Shown piece by piece: positions 8,248-15,516 of a stretch of DNA of 18,171 nt (position 1 is the stretch's first letter; each line of letters starts with the position of its first letter). The stretch is from CAVHXA01 sp963639765 (GTDB lineage: Bacteria > Bacillota > Clostridia > Oscillospirales > Oscillospiraceae): positions 1 through 18,171 of the forward strand of contig CAVHXA010000035.1 in assembly GCA_963639765.1 (NCBI GenBank), given 5' to 3'. The position numbers and the translations under genes are program-made. The notes beneath the pieces were generated by a model, which was not told the origin of the DNA, did no database searches, and worked only from the letters and a program-made list of their open reading frames with translations.

Positions 8248-8302
8248 GGCCCGGAAAACGCCGGAATCCGGAATGCGGTGTGTATTTCAGGTTTTCCGGG
8301 CC
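8248..8302 (-). repeat. 12-bp perfect inverted repeat in the aroF leader
   Basis: GGCCCGGAAAAC at 8248-8259 is exactly complementary to GTTTTCCGGGCC at 8291-8302, with a 31-nt loop. A further GTTTTCCGG at 8320-8328, inside the palindrome TTTTCCGGAAAA (8321-8332) at the end of the terminator U-tract, can compete for the same arm. The structure lies downstream of the attenuator and upstream of aroF, where it could shape read-through RNA or its stability. No known element is recognised. Confidence 0.7.
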
Positions 8303-8328
8303 GGAGATGAACCGTGCGGGTTTTCCGG

Positions 8329-8361
8329 AAAAAGAAAGCGGCACAGGATAACCTGTGCCGC
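8329..8361 (-). terminator. Rho-independent attenuator terminator in the aroF leader
   Basis: On the minus strand GCGGCACAGG (8361-8352), loop TTAT and CCTGTGCCGC (8347-8338) form a perfect 10-bp stem. It is followed by TTTCTTTTT (8337-8329). It lies 163 nt before aroF and about 130 nt after the predicted start of the same transcript, so it reads as a conditional terminator. Any read-through from the upstream nitroreductase operon would meet it too. Confidence 0.9.
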
Positions 8362-8408
8362 ATGAAACACGCCGGGGATGTGTTGGACTGCACCACAAAT
8401 TAACCCTA

Positions 8409-8459
8409 CTATGTTGGCATAGTAAAGGAATAATATGTGATATACAGCAGACCGAACAT
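8409..8459 (-). CDS. Aromatic-rich leader peptide of the aro operon
   Basis: The 16-codon ORF reads MFGLLYITYYSFTMPT and ends in TAG. Five of its residues are aromatic (two Phe, three Tyr, including a Tyr-Tyr pair), and it has no Trp. It begins about 31 nt after the predicted transcription start. A GGAG lies at 8472-8475, 12 nt before the ATG or 9 nt before a GTG at 8462 that would add one residue. Its position ahead of a terminator and an operon making Tyr and Phe fits the classical pattern of a regulatory leader peptide, where ribosome stalling on scarce aminoacyl-tRNA lets transcription continue. Translation itself is not shown. Confidence 0.75.
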   Translation of the reverse strand: MFGLLYITYYSFTMPT

Positions 8460-8496
8460 CACTGAAAAAAACTCCGTTTCGTACTGGAATGGGTGC

Positions 8497-8525
8497 AGTA
8501 TACGCCGATACCGGCAGAAAGTCAA
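8497..8525 (-). promoter_or_regulatory. Sigma-A-type promoter of the aromatic operon
   Basis: On the minus strand TTGACT (8525-8520) is separated by exactly 17 nt from TATACT (8502-8497), each one mismatch from consensus. The predicted start is near A8490. It sits 92 nt after the nitroreductase stop codon and is the only strong promoter seen for the aro genes. Confidence 0.82.
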
Positions 8526-8576
8526 CAGGGCATTTTGCACAAAAAAGCAGAGGCGGCCGCCGGACGGCTGTGTGGT

Positions 8577-8609
8577 GGTGCAGAGGACTGCTCCCGACGG
8601 TCCTGCACC
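8577..8609 (-). terminator. Possible weak terminator after the nitroreductase gene
   Basis: Just after the stop codon, GGTGCAG (8609-8603) pairs with CTGCACC (8583-8577), with an additional short inner pairing and a bulge. The next T-run (TTTTTT, 8546-8541) is about 30 nt further, so it is not a canonical intrinsic terminator. Its placement between the two operons is suggestive only. Confidence 0.3.
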
Positions 8610-8616
8610 GGAGCCG

Positions 8617-9396
8617 TTATTCGATCCAGTCGGCACGGGCCGCCGGACGATAGGGGATGTTGCGGTAGTATTCGGCGGCAAGGCCCGTCATCATCACGCC
8701 GTAGACCTCGCGGCCTTCGGCAAGGCCGCAGTATTGCCGGAGCGGAGGATAGCTGTTGACGGCGTGGCGCAGATACCCGCCCCAGCAGGTTGCAAGGCCC
8801 TGCTGCACCAGCTTGAGCTCTGCCGTGGCCATGGCAATGGCCGTGTCGACCACGGGGTTCAGGGTGTTCGGGTCGCTGTGGCCCAGAATCACGCAGGGTG
8901 CCCCGCAGGTGATCAGGTCGATGCCGCGCTCGTGGTTGCGCAGCAGCTCGGGATAGATGCCCGTTTCGCGGCACCAGTCCAGAACAAGGCTGTAGGCTCC
9001 GGAAACGGCCTCGCGTCCCCAGAGAACCGTCCAGGCGTTTTCGTGGATGTTTTTGCCGCTGGGCGCCCAGGATGCAAGGTCCAGCGCCCGTTCAACCGCC
9101 TGCCGGTCGGGCAGCTCGTCGCGATAGCTGCGCACCGAGCGGCGGGTTTGAATCAGACGGTCGAGAGCGGACTCGGGCTCGGGAGGATAGTCGTGCGGGG
9201 TGTCGGTAAAGGTGATGGCTCTTGTGGGGCAGGCGGCCGTGCAGTGGCGGCACTGAATGCAGCGCTCGGGCTTTGCGGCAATCGGACCGCCGGAGGCAAA
9301 GCGAAGCACGTGCATCGGACAGCAGCGCACGCAGCTGCCGCACTGCAGACACAGAACCGGATCGATTGTAATAACGGGAACGGACAAATCAGACAT
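8617..9396 (-). CDS. Nitroreductase-family protein with N-terminal 2[4Fe-4S] ferredoxin domain
   Basis: A 259-residue protein. Residues 10-60 contain two ferredoxin cluster motifs: Cys16, 19, 22, 26 followed by Pro27, and Cys46, 49, 52, 56 followed by Pro57. From about residue 76 the FMN-binding nitroreductase fold follows, with RRSVRSYRD, APSGKNIHENAW and a C-terminal GLATCWGGYL segment. The clusters should pass electrons to flavin, giving a ferredoxin-like or ferredoxin-fed reductase; the substrate is unknown. The ATG at 9396 was chosen for its GGAGG 5 nt upstream and because it overlaps the aminotransferase end by 8 nt; the longer frame to 9651 lies inside that gene. It is probably the last gene of the ATPase-glpK-aminotransferase unit. 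Confidence 0.88.
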   Translation of the reverse strand: MSDLSVPVITIDPVLCLQCGSCVRCCPMHVLRFASGGPIAAKPERCIQCRHCTAACPTRAITFTDTPHDYPPEPESALDRLIQTRRSVRSYRDELPDRQAVERALDLASWAPSGKNIHENAWTVLWGREAVSGAYSLVLDWCRETGIYPELLRNHERGIDLITCGAPCVILGHSDPNTLNPVVDTAIAMATAELKLVQQGLATCWGGYLRHAVNSYPPLRQYCGLAEGREVYGVMMTGLAAEYYRNIPYRPAARADWIE

Positions 9397-10621
9397 GGGT
9401 ACCTCCTGACAGGGCCGGAGCGGTGTCGCCCGGACGCAGGGCATATTCGTCTGCCAGCATGGCAAAGGCGGGCAGGGAATTGCGGATGGTCTGCTCGCCC
9501 GCGCAGTAGGCAAGCCGCACATAGCCCGGGCAGGCAAAGCTGCTGCCGGGAACCAGCAGAATCCTGTGCTGCGCCGCGCGCTGCACAAAGGCGGCATCGT
9601 CGGGCTCGGGTGAACGGACAAAGAGATAAAACGCACCCTGCGGCCGCACACACGAGAAGCCGAGCTTTGTGAGGCTGCTGTAGATCAGGCGGCGGCTGCG
9701 GTCGTAGGCGGCCACGTCGGTTTTTTCGTTCAGGCAGCGCGAAACCGCCCGCTGCATCAGCGAGGGCGCGTTGACAAAGCCCAGGATCCGCCCGGCCACA
9801 CAGGCGGCATCGAAAATCAGACGGCTGTCTTCGGCCTGCGGCGGAATGAGCAGATAGCCGATGCGCTCACCGGGCAGCGAAAGCGACTTGGACCACGAAT
9901 AGCCCACGATGGTGTTGCGGTAATACCGGGGCACAAACGGGACCTCGACATCGTCGTAGACCAGCTCACGGTAGGGCTCGTCGGCGATGAGGTAGATGTC
10001 GGTATGGTATTCGGCCTGCTTTTGCTCGAGCACGGCGGCAAGACGCGAGATGGTTTCGGCATCATACACAACACCGGTGGGGTTGTTCGGGTTGTTGAGA
10101 AGCACGGCGCGGGTTTTCGGACCGATGCGTTCGGCCAGCGCCTGCAGATTGGGCAAAAAGGTTTCGGTGTCGGGCGGAACGACCACGGGCACACCGCCGA
10201 AGTTGGCGATATAGTTGAGATACTCGCCGAAAAAGGGCGCGATGCAGATGACCTCGTCGCCGGGATTCAGCAGTGTTTTGAGGATGATGTTCAGCCCGCC
10301 GGCAGCGCCCACGGTCATCAGGATGTGCGACGCGTCAAGGGCGGTGCCGAAGCGGCGGTTGAGGCTTTCGGCCACGGCCCGGCGTACGTCTTCGTAGCCG
10401 GCGTTGGACATATAGCCGTGGATCATCACAGGGTCTTCGGTGTCGAGGATATCGCGGATGGCCCGGCCCACGGCATCGGGAGCCGGCACGCTGGGATTGC
10501 CGAGGGAAAAGTCGTATACGTTTTCACTGCCATAGATGGAGGCAAGGCGGTGCCCCTCTTCGAACATGGCCCGAATGGCCGAGCTGCCCTGTGTCATTTT
10601 CTGCATCTGTGTATTGATCAT
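9389..10621 (-). CDS. PLP-dependent class I/II aminotransferase
   Basis: A 410-residue cytoplasmic enzyme of fold type I. NNPNNPTG at 176-183, the ADEPY motif with Asp214 and Tyr217 (213-217), and SWSKSLSLPGERIGY with the Schiff-base Lys245 identify the family. The C-terminal YVRLAYC segment should carry the carboxylate-binding Arg. The substrate cannot be assigned from sequence; family members include aspartate, aromatic and alanine aminotransferases. Its place next to the aromatic operon makes it a candidate for the final transamination of phenylpyruvate and 4-hydroxyphenylpyruvate, which no gene in the aro operon performs, but this is inference. Start 10621 has AAGGAG upstream. The gap to glpK is 33 nt, and it overlaps the nitroreductase gene by 8 nt. 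Confidence 0.92.
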   Translation of the reverse strand: MINTQMQKMTQGSSAIRAMFEEGHRLASIYGSENVYDFSLGNPSVPAPDAVGRAIRDILDTEDPVMIHGYMSNAGYEDVRRAVAESLNRRFGTALDASHILMTVGAAGGLNIILKTLLNPGDEVICIAPFFGEYLNYIANFGGVPVVVPPDTETFLPNLQALAERIGPKTRAVLLNNPNNPTGVVYDAETISRLAAVLEQKQAEYHTDIYLIADEPYRELVYDDVEVPFVPRYYRNTIVGYSWSKSLSLPGERIGYLLIPPQAEDSRLIFDAACVAGRILGFVNAPSLMQRAVSRCLNEKTDVAAYDRSRRLIYSSLTKLGFSCVRPQGAFYLFVRSPEPDDAAFVQRAAQHRILLVPGSSFACPGYVRLAYCAGEQTIRNSLPAFAMLADEYALRPGDTAPALSGGTHV

Positions 10622-10654
10622 GGGTATCTCCTTTCCGCGGCTGCGTGCCGCGCA

Positions 10655-12166
10655 TCAGCGAACGCCCTGCCCCCACTGCCGGCTGAGCGACACGGCCAGG
10701 CTCCAGTTGTCACGCAGGGTCTGCCGCTGCGTTTCGTCCATCTGCGGAGAAAAGATCCGGTCAACCAGGCGGCAGGTCTCAAGCTCGTGCAGGTCGGACC
10801 AGACCCCTGTGGCCAGACCGGCCAGATAGGCTGCGCCGAGGGCGGTGGTTTCGACGTTCTGCGGACGGTTTACGCAGATATTCAGAAGGTCGGCCTGAAA
10901 CTGCATCATGAAGTCCGAGACGCTCGCTCCGCCGTCTACACGCAGCTGCGTGATGGGACTGCCGGCATCGGCGTTCATGGTGCGTACCAGGGCATCGGCT
11001 TCGAAGGCAATCGATTCGAGCACCGCGCGGCAGAGCACGGCACGGTCGGCAGAACGGGTCAGCCCGAAAAAGCTCCCCCGGGCCGAGGGGTCCCACCAGG
11101 GCGCACCCAGCCCCGTGAAGGCCGGAACGAAATACACCCCGCCGTTGTCGGGTGCGGTCTCGGCCAGAAGGTCGGTTTCGTGGGCGGTACGCACCACGCC
11201 GCATTCGTCGCGCAGCCACTGAATGGCGCTGCCTGCGTGAAAGGCGCTGCCCTCAAGGGCATAGGTGGTTTTGCCGCCCAGACTCCAGGCAACAGAGGTA
11301 ACAAGGCCGTTTTCGGAGCGGACACTGCTGCTGCCCAGATTCATCAGTGTAAAGCAGCCGGTGCCATAGGTGCTTTTTGCCATCTGCGGCGCAAAGCAGG
11401 CCTGCCCGAACAGAGCTGCCGCCTGATCGCCCGCGGCACCGGCAACGGGGGTTCCCGCCAGCTCGTGCAGGCCGCCCAGATTGGGAGCCAGCGTGCCGTA
11501 GATCCGGCTGGACTCCACGGGCTGCGGCAGCAGGCTCGGCGGAATGTCCAGAAGGCGGCAGAGCTCCTCGTCCCACTGCAGACGGTCGATGTCAAAGAGC
11601 ATGGTGCGCGAGGCGTTGGAATAGTCGGTAATGTGTACACGGCCGCCGGTGAGGTTCCAGATGAGCCAGCTGTCCACGTTGCCAAAGGCCAGCTCACCGC
11701 GCTCGGCCCGACCGCGCAGACCGGGGATGCTGTCGAGCAGCCAGCGGATTTTTGTGGCGGAGAAATACGGGTCGATGACAAGCCCCGTGGTTTTGCGGAT
11801 GCGGTCGGCAAGGCCGCTGCTTTGCAGCTGCTGACACAGCTGCGCCGTACGCCGGCACTGCCACACGATGGCATTGCACACGGGACGGCCTGTGGAACGG
11901 TCCCACAGAATGGTGGTCTCACGCTGGTTGGTCACGCCGATGGCGGCAATGCTCGCGGGCGAAAGGCCGCTTTTTTCAAAGGCCTCGTCCATGGCCCGAA
12001 GCTGGGTGCTGAGAATTTCGTCGGGGTCGTGCTCAACCCAGCCCGGGTGGGGATAGTGCTGCGTGACGGGGTATTGGGCGCGGGCGATGATGCTGCCCGC
12101 ACGGTCGAAGATGATGGCCCTGGAGCTGGTTGTGCCCTGGTCAACGGCAAGAATGTATTTCTGCAT
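10655..12166 (-). CDS. glpK: Glycerol kinase
   Basis: A 503-residue FGGY-family kinase that phosphorylates glycerol to glycerol 3-phosphate using ATP. The start MQKYILAVDQGTTSSR carries the phosphate-binding loop (9-16). PGWVEHDP, TNQRETT, AGDQAAALFGQ, TYGTGCF and VDGGASVSDFMMQFQADLL follow in the order and spacing of GlpK. Length equals the family norm. No glycerol facilitator or glycerol-3-phosphate dehydrogenase is adjacent, which is unusual. The ATG lies 5 nt after the ATPase stop with no recognisable ribosome site (upstream sequence CACATAACTGCC), so translation probably depends on ribosomes finishing the ATPase. No separate promoter is seen. Confidence 0.95.
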   Translation of the reverse strand: MQKYILAVDQGTTSSRAIIFDRAGSIIARAQYPVTQHYPHPGWVEHDPDEILSTQLRAMDEAFEKSGLSPASIAAIGVTNQRETTILWDRSTGRPVCNAIVWQCRRTAQLCQQLQSSGLADRIRKTTGLVIDPYFSATKIRWLLDSIPGLRGRAERGELAFGNVDSWLIWNLTGGRVHITDYSNASRTMLFDIDRLQWDEELCRLLDIPPSLLPQPVESSRIYGTLAPNLGGLHELAGTPVAGAAGDQAAALFGQACFAPQMAKSTYGTGCFTLMNLGSSSVRSENGLVTSVAWSLGGKTTYALEGSAFHAGSAIQWLRDECGVVRTAHETDLLAETAPDNGGVYFVPAFTGLGAPWWDPSARGSFFGLTRSADRAVLCRAVLESIAFEADALVRTMNADAGSPITQLRVDGGASVSDFMMQFQADLLNICVNRPQNVETTALGAAYLAGLATGVWSDLHELETCRLVDRIFSPQMDETQRQTLRDNWSLAVSLSRQWGQGVR

Positions 12167-12171
12167 GGCAG

Positions 12172-14820
12172 TTATGTGCGGTCGGCGCGGGCTCTGCCCA
12201 CGGCACGCTCAACAGCCTTTATGAGCTCAACAACGGGAATGATCAGGATGGCCAGACCCAGCGCGATGAGGTATTCCTTCAGGCTCACGGGCGTAAAGCC
12301 AAAGGCGGCGGCAATGGGCGGAACCTCCAGAACCACGGTGGTAAGGATCAGGCTGCCGGCCATGGCTGCCCACAGGACCCGGTTCTGCCCGCGCAGGGTA
12401 AACACGCTGCGGCGCTGGGCGCGCATGTTGAAGCTGTGGAAAATTTCGCACATGCTCATGGTAAGGAAGGCCATGGTCATGCCGTCTGCCGATTCACCGA
12501 CAGGCATCTCGAGGTGTCCGACCTCGATGCAGTGTCCGATGATATACGAGGCCAGCGTGATGAGCGTGATGAGCAGGCCCTGATAGAGAATGTCAAAGCC
12601 CATGCCGCCGGCAAAGATGCCGTCTTTGGTGTCGCGCGGCGGACGGGACATGATGTCGGGCTCTTCGCGCTCAAGGCCCAGAGCCAGCGCGGGGAAGCAG
12701 TCGGTGATCAGGTTGATGAACAGCAGATGCACCGGGTGCAGCAGTGTAAAGCCCAGCAGGGTGGCCGTGAACACACCCAGCACCTCGCTCATGTTGGAGG
12801 CAAGCAGGAACTGGATGGCCTTGCGGATGTTGTCGTAGATGCGGCGCCCCTCGCCCACGGCCCCCACGATGGTGGCAAAGTTGTCGTCGGCCAGAACCAT
12901 GTCGGCCACGTTTTTGGTTACGTCGGTGCCGGTGATGCCCATGCCCACGCCGATGTCGGCGGATTTGATCGAGGGCGCGTCGTTTACACCGTCGCCCGTC
13001 ATGGCGGTAACGGCTCCGCGGCGGCGCCAGGCATTGACAATGCGGACCTTGTGCTCGGGCTGGACGCGGGCATATACGCTGTAGCGGTCCACGGCCTCGG
13101 TCATTTCGTCGTCGCTCAGACTGTCGAGCGCACTGCCCGAAACGGCCTGTGCGGGATCCGTGAGGATGCCGAGCTGCCGGGCAATGGCAATGGCGGTGTC
13201 TTTGTGGTCGCCCGTGATCATCACGGGGCGGATGCCTGCCTGCCGGCACTGCGCAATGGCGTCGGCCACCTCGGGACGTACCGGGTCGATCATGCCGGCC
13301 AGACCCACAAAGCAGAGCTGCTGCTCGAGATTTTCGGGAGCTTCGTCCTGCGGCTGCTGCGGCCACAGGCGGATGGCGGCGGCCAGAACGCGCAGCGCCT
13401 GATCGGCCATGGCCTTGTTGCTGCGCAGGATCTCGGCACGCTTTTCGTCGGTCATGGCAAGGTATTCGCCGTTTTGCTCGTAGTGGGTGCAGCGCTTGAG
13501 AACCTCGTCGGGAGCGCCCTTGGTGTATTGGATAAAGTGGTCGCCGCTGCGGTGGATGGTGGACATCATCTTTCGTCCGGAATCAAAGGGGGCCTCGCCC
13601 ACGCGGGGCTGCTCGCTCTCAAGCCGGGACTTGTCCAGCCCGCATTCGGCACCAAAGCGTACCAGCGCGGCCTCGGTGGGCTCGCCCTGAACGGTTCCGT
13701 CGGGGTTGCGGACCGCGTCGCTGCAGAGGGTCATGGCGGTTGCCAGCAGCTGTGTGCTGCCGGTGTGCTCGGTCACGGTCATTTTGTTCTGCGTGAGGGT
13801 ACCGGTTTTGTCGGAGCAGATGACCTGCGTGCAGCCCAGCGTTTCCACAGCGGTCAGGCGGCGGATTACGGCATTGTGCCGGCTCATTTTTGTGACGCCG
13901 ATGGACAGAACAACGGTAACCACCGTGGCCAGACCCTCGGGAATGGCGGCAACGGCCAGAGAGACCGCAACCATGAATGTGTCGAGAACGCTGCGCAGTG
14001 TGAAGCTGCCGGCTACGAAAAGGTCAAACACAAAGATAAATGCGCAGATGCCCAGAACCAGCCACGAAAGGGTTTTGCCGAGCTGATTGAGCTTTTGCTG
14101 CAGGGGCGTCTGCTCCTGCTCGGTTTTGGCCAGAACGTCGGCAATGCGGCCCATCTGGGTTTGCATGCCGGTTTCGGTTATGACCATGCTGCCGCGGCCG
14201 TATACAACCGTTGAGCCCATATAGGCCATGTTTTTGCGGTCGCCCAGAGGGATGTTCTCACCCGTAAGGGCCTGCACGCTTTTGTTTACGGGAACGCTCT
14301 CGCCCGTAAGCGCGGCCTCTTCGATCTTCAGTGAGGCACTTTGCAGAAGGCGTCCGTCTGCCGGGACGGCGTCGCCGGCTTCGAGCAGAACAATATCGCC
14401 CGGGACCAGAAGGCGGCTTTCGAGCGAAATCTGGCTGCCGTCGCGCAGGACCCTGCAGGTGGCGGCGGTCATGGTCTGCAGCGCCTCGATGGCGGCCTCG
14501 GCCTTGCTTTCCTGTATCACGCCCAGCACGGCGTTGAGCAGCACCACGAGAAGGATGATGAATACCTCGGTGAGGCTTTCGTGGCTGAGGATGTTTGTAA
14601 CGGCAGATACCGCGGCCGCAGCCATCAGAATCAGAAGCATGGGGTCTTTGAGCTGGGCGAAAAAGCGCCGGAGCAGAGAGGGCTTTTCGGCCTCCTTCAG
14701 ACGGTTTTCGCCGTATTGCGCAAGACGCTCCTCGGCCTGCTTCCGGCTGAGTCCGGCCTCTGTTGTGTTCAGGTCGGAAAGAACACGGTCGGGGCTCTGG
14801 TTGTAACGAAGATTTTCCAT
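12172..14820 (-). CDS. P2-type cation-transporting ATPase (Ca2+/Mn2+ exporter type)
   Basis: An 882-residue membrane pump. In order it has an N-terminal cation-ATPase domain, TM1-2 around 60-102, the actuator LTGES (171-175), TM3-4 with PEGL at 294-297, DKTGTLT with phosphorylated Asp337, KGAP (434-437), TGD (536-538), TGDGVNDAP (608-616), and C-terminal membrane segments to 870. Glu679 (SNMSE, TM5) and Asn703, Thr706, Asp707 (NLITD, TM6) match the ion ligands of SERCA-type pumps, so both Ca2+ sites look present. A yybP-ykoY-type Mn2+ riboswitch upstream points to Mn2+, or both ions, as physiological cargo. The ATG at 14820 has GGGAG 6 nt upstream and starts where the family starts. The frame stays open to 15315 only through repeat DNA. 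It is the first gene of a likely four-gene operon. Confidence 0.94.
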   Translation of the reverse strand: MENLRYNQSPDRVLSDLNTTEAGLSRKQAEERLAQYGENRLKEAEKPSLLRRFFAQLKDPMLLILMAAAAVSAVTNILSHESLTEVFIILLVVLLNAVLGVIQESKAEAAIEALQTMTAATCRVLRDGSQISLESRLLVPGDIVLLEAGDAVPADGRLLQSASLKIEEAALTGESVPVNKSVQALTGENIPLGDRKNMAYMGSTVVYGRGSMVITETGMQTQMGRIADVLAKTEQEQTPLQQKLNQLGKTLSWLVLGICAFIFVFDLFVAGSFTLRSVLDTFMVAVSLAVAAIPEGLATVVTVVLSIGVTKMSRHNAVIRRLTAVETLGCTQVICSDKTGTLTQNKMTVTEHTGSTQLLATAMTLCSDAVRNPDGTVQGEPTEAALVRFGAECGLDKSRLESEQPRVGEAPFDSGRKMMSTIHRSGDHFIQYTKGAPDEVLKRCTHYEQNGEYLAMTDEKRAEILRSNKAMADQALRVLAAAIRLWPQQPQDEAPENLEQQLCFVGLAGMIDPVRPEVADAIAQCRQAGIRPVMITGDHKDTAIAIARQLGILTDPAQAVSGSALDSLSDDEMTEAVDRYSVYARVQPEHKVRIVNAWRRRGAVTAMTGDGVNDAPSIKSADIGVGMGITGTDVTKNVADMVLADDNFATIVGAVGEGRRIYDNIRKAIQFLLASNMSEVLGVFTATLLGFTLLHPVHLLFINLITDCFPALALGLEREEPDIMSRPPRDTKDGIFAGGMGFDILYQGLLITLITLASYIIGHCIEVGHLEMPVGESADGMTMAFLTMSMCEIFHSFNMRAQRRSVFTLRGQNRVLWAAMAGSLILTTVVLEVPPIAAAFGFTPVSLKEYLIALGLAILIIPVVELIKAVERAVGRARADRT

Positions 14821-15381
14821 TGGCAGCTCCCTTTCTTTTTTGTCGGTCCTGCGGACCGGGAACTCTGTTGGCCTTTTTTTCAAAAGAGCGGGTGCAGGGC
14901 AGCGGGCCCTGCCTTTGGGGAACACCGCGCCTTCCTGCGGAGCTTGTACCGCCCACCCCCAACCCCCTCCCGGTGGGAGGGGGCACAGAGGGGGGAGGGA
15001 CGTCCCCGTTCCACGGGGACAGGTGGTTTTTGTCCTCTCCGACCGGAGAAGAACCCCGCGCCTCCCGGAGGGAGGCAAAGCCCCGCAGGGACCTCCGTCA
15101 GGTTCCCCCTCCCGCCGGGAGGGGGTCAGGGGGTGGGGAGCCTCGCAGAGTTTGCGCCGTCCGGCGCAAAGAAATTCCGAATCATTTTTGACGGCGGCGT
15201 GTACGTCGGCAAAAATCCTGCCCGGGCGGCAAACGTGCGAGCGCAGCGAGTGCGCTGCAGCCGACCGCAAAATTCCGGAGCCCGAACGAAAGCGAAGCGG
15301 TTCGGGCCCGGGCAAGGGAAGGGGGTGGGGCGGCAGAGACTGCCCTCTCCGGGCAGCGGGCCTTCGTAAAATCCGGAACAG
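14821..15381 (-). other. Long untranslated stretch between riboswitch terminator and ATPase gene
   Basis: About 560 nt have no credible gene on either strand. The stretch holds a CGGTCC/GGACCG hairpin at 14844-14858 near the ATPase ribosome site and a MITE-like repeat at 14952-15138. It also has a TTTGCGCC/GGCGCAAA hairpin at about 15150-15169 and a C/G-rich region at 15213-15320 with several short palindromes such as GAGCGCAGCGAG. The interrupted reading frames here have proline/arginine-rich translations typical of repeat DNA. Confidence 0.7.
14952..15138. repeat. MITE-like element with terminal inverted repeats
   Basis: The left end (14952-14983) contains CCCACCCCC followed by a 9-bp hairpin, CCCCCTCCC with GGGAGGGGG. 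The right end (15103-15138) is the same unit inverted, with hairpin 15105-15125 followed by TCAGGGGGTGGGG. Aligned as inverted repeats the ends agree over about 26 bp with a few mismatches. The roughly 120-bp interior has its own hairpins, GTCCCCG/CGGGGAC (about 15002-15020) and GCCTCC/GGAGGC (about 15060-15075), but no gene. The target-site duplication was not resolved. Confidence 0.6.
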
Positions 15382-15411
15382 AAAAAAAGACCCACACGAG
15401 CTGACGGTCTC
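15382..15411 (-). terminator. Terminator of the riboswitch expression platform
   Basis: On the minus strand GAGACC (15411-15406) can pair with GGTCTT (15392-15387), including one G-U pair, directly followed by a T-run ending at 15382. The 5' arm is the conserved GAGACC at the 3' end of the aptamer, so closing the aptamer P1 stem and forming this hairpin are mutually exclusive. The stem is short, so this is a modest-strength prediction. Confidence 0.6.
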
Positions 15412-15510
15412 GCATGAGTCTCATTCTTTCAAAGCACCCCGGGCACAGATGCCGGTATGACGGGTGTGCTTCGCCCCGGGGAACCCGGTGCGGAATTACT
15501 CCCTCAAAGC
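15404..15510 (-). ncRNA. yybP-ykoY-family manganese riboswitch
   Basis: The minus-strand RNA starting near 15510 shows the conserved parts of this family in order. First is AGGGAGTAA (family GGGGAGUAG) at about 15503-15495, then a CCGGG/CCCGG stem. A stem AAGCAC/GTGCTT encloses CGTCA at 15462-15458, a GGCA/TGCC hairpin and CGG. The last part is ATGAG/CTCAT followed by GCGAGACC (15413-15406; GCAAGACC in the L. lactis yoaB aptamer as I recall it). P1 can form between TTGAGG and CCGTCAG with one bulge. The family binds Mn2+ and turns on exporters. The gene that follows is a P-type ATPase, a typical target. The assignment is from motif comparison by eye. Confidence 0.85.
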
Positions 15511-15516
15511 ACACCC

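Larger units (their letters stand above)
8167..8490 (-). promoter_or_regulatory. Long 5' leader of the aromatic operon (attenuator region)
   Basis: About 324 nt separate the predicted transcription start from aroF. In order the RNA has a ribosome site, the 16-codon aromatic leader peptide, a UACUAUG/CAUAGUA hairpin at 8407-8424, alternative hairpins, and a strong terminator at 8329-8361. Ten nucleotides after the leader stop (8390-8399) can pair with the terminator 5' arm (8352-8361) at 9 of 10 positions, three as G-U. A nested AACAC/GUGUU stem (8380-8384 with 8366-8370) fits inside that pairing. This is the arrangement expected of an antiterminator. A competing hairpin uses 8391-8397 with 8379-8385. 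The rest contains a 12-bp inverted repeat and an isolated TATAAT at 8202-8207 without a good -35. Confidence 0.75.

Noticed and set aside
8167..8490. T-box riboswitch in the aroF leader
   Set aside because: A terminator is present, but no T-box motif resembling AGGGUGGNACCGCG was found, while an aromatic leader peptide is present.
10004..12583. Very long plus-strand open frame (859 codons) opposite the aminotransferase, glpK and ATPase genes
   Set aside because: It is antisense to three genes with complete conserved motifs. Its translation is rich in Gly/Ala/His/Arg without family motifs, which is expected opposite GC-rich codons.
12130..14214. Plus-strand open frame of 694 codons opposite the P-type ATPase
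   Set aside because: Same reason: a codon-bias shadow of a gene carrying every P-type ATPase motif. No recognisable domain and no independent ribosome-site support.
14821..15315. N-terminal extension of the ATPase frame through the 5' region
   Set aside because: The extension translates repeat DNA into a Pro/Arg/Gly-rich sequence, lies past a good ribosome site at the family start, and would make the protein about 165 residues too long.
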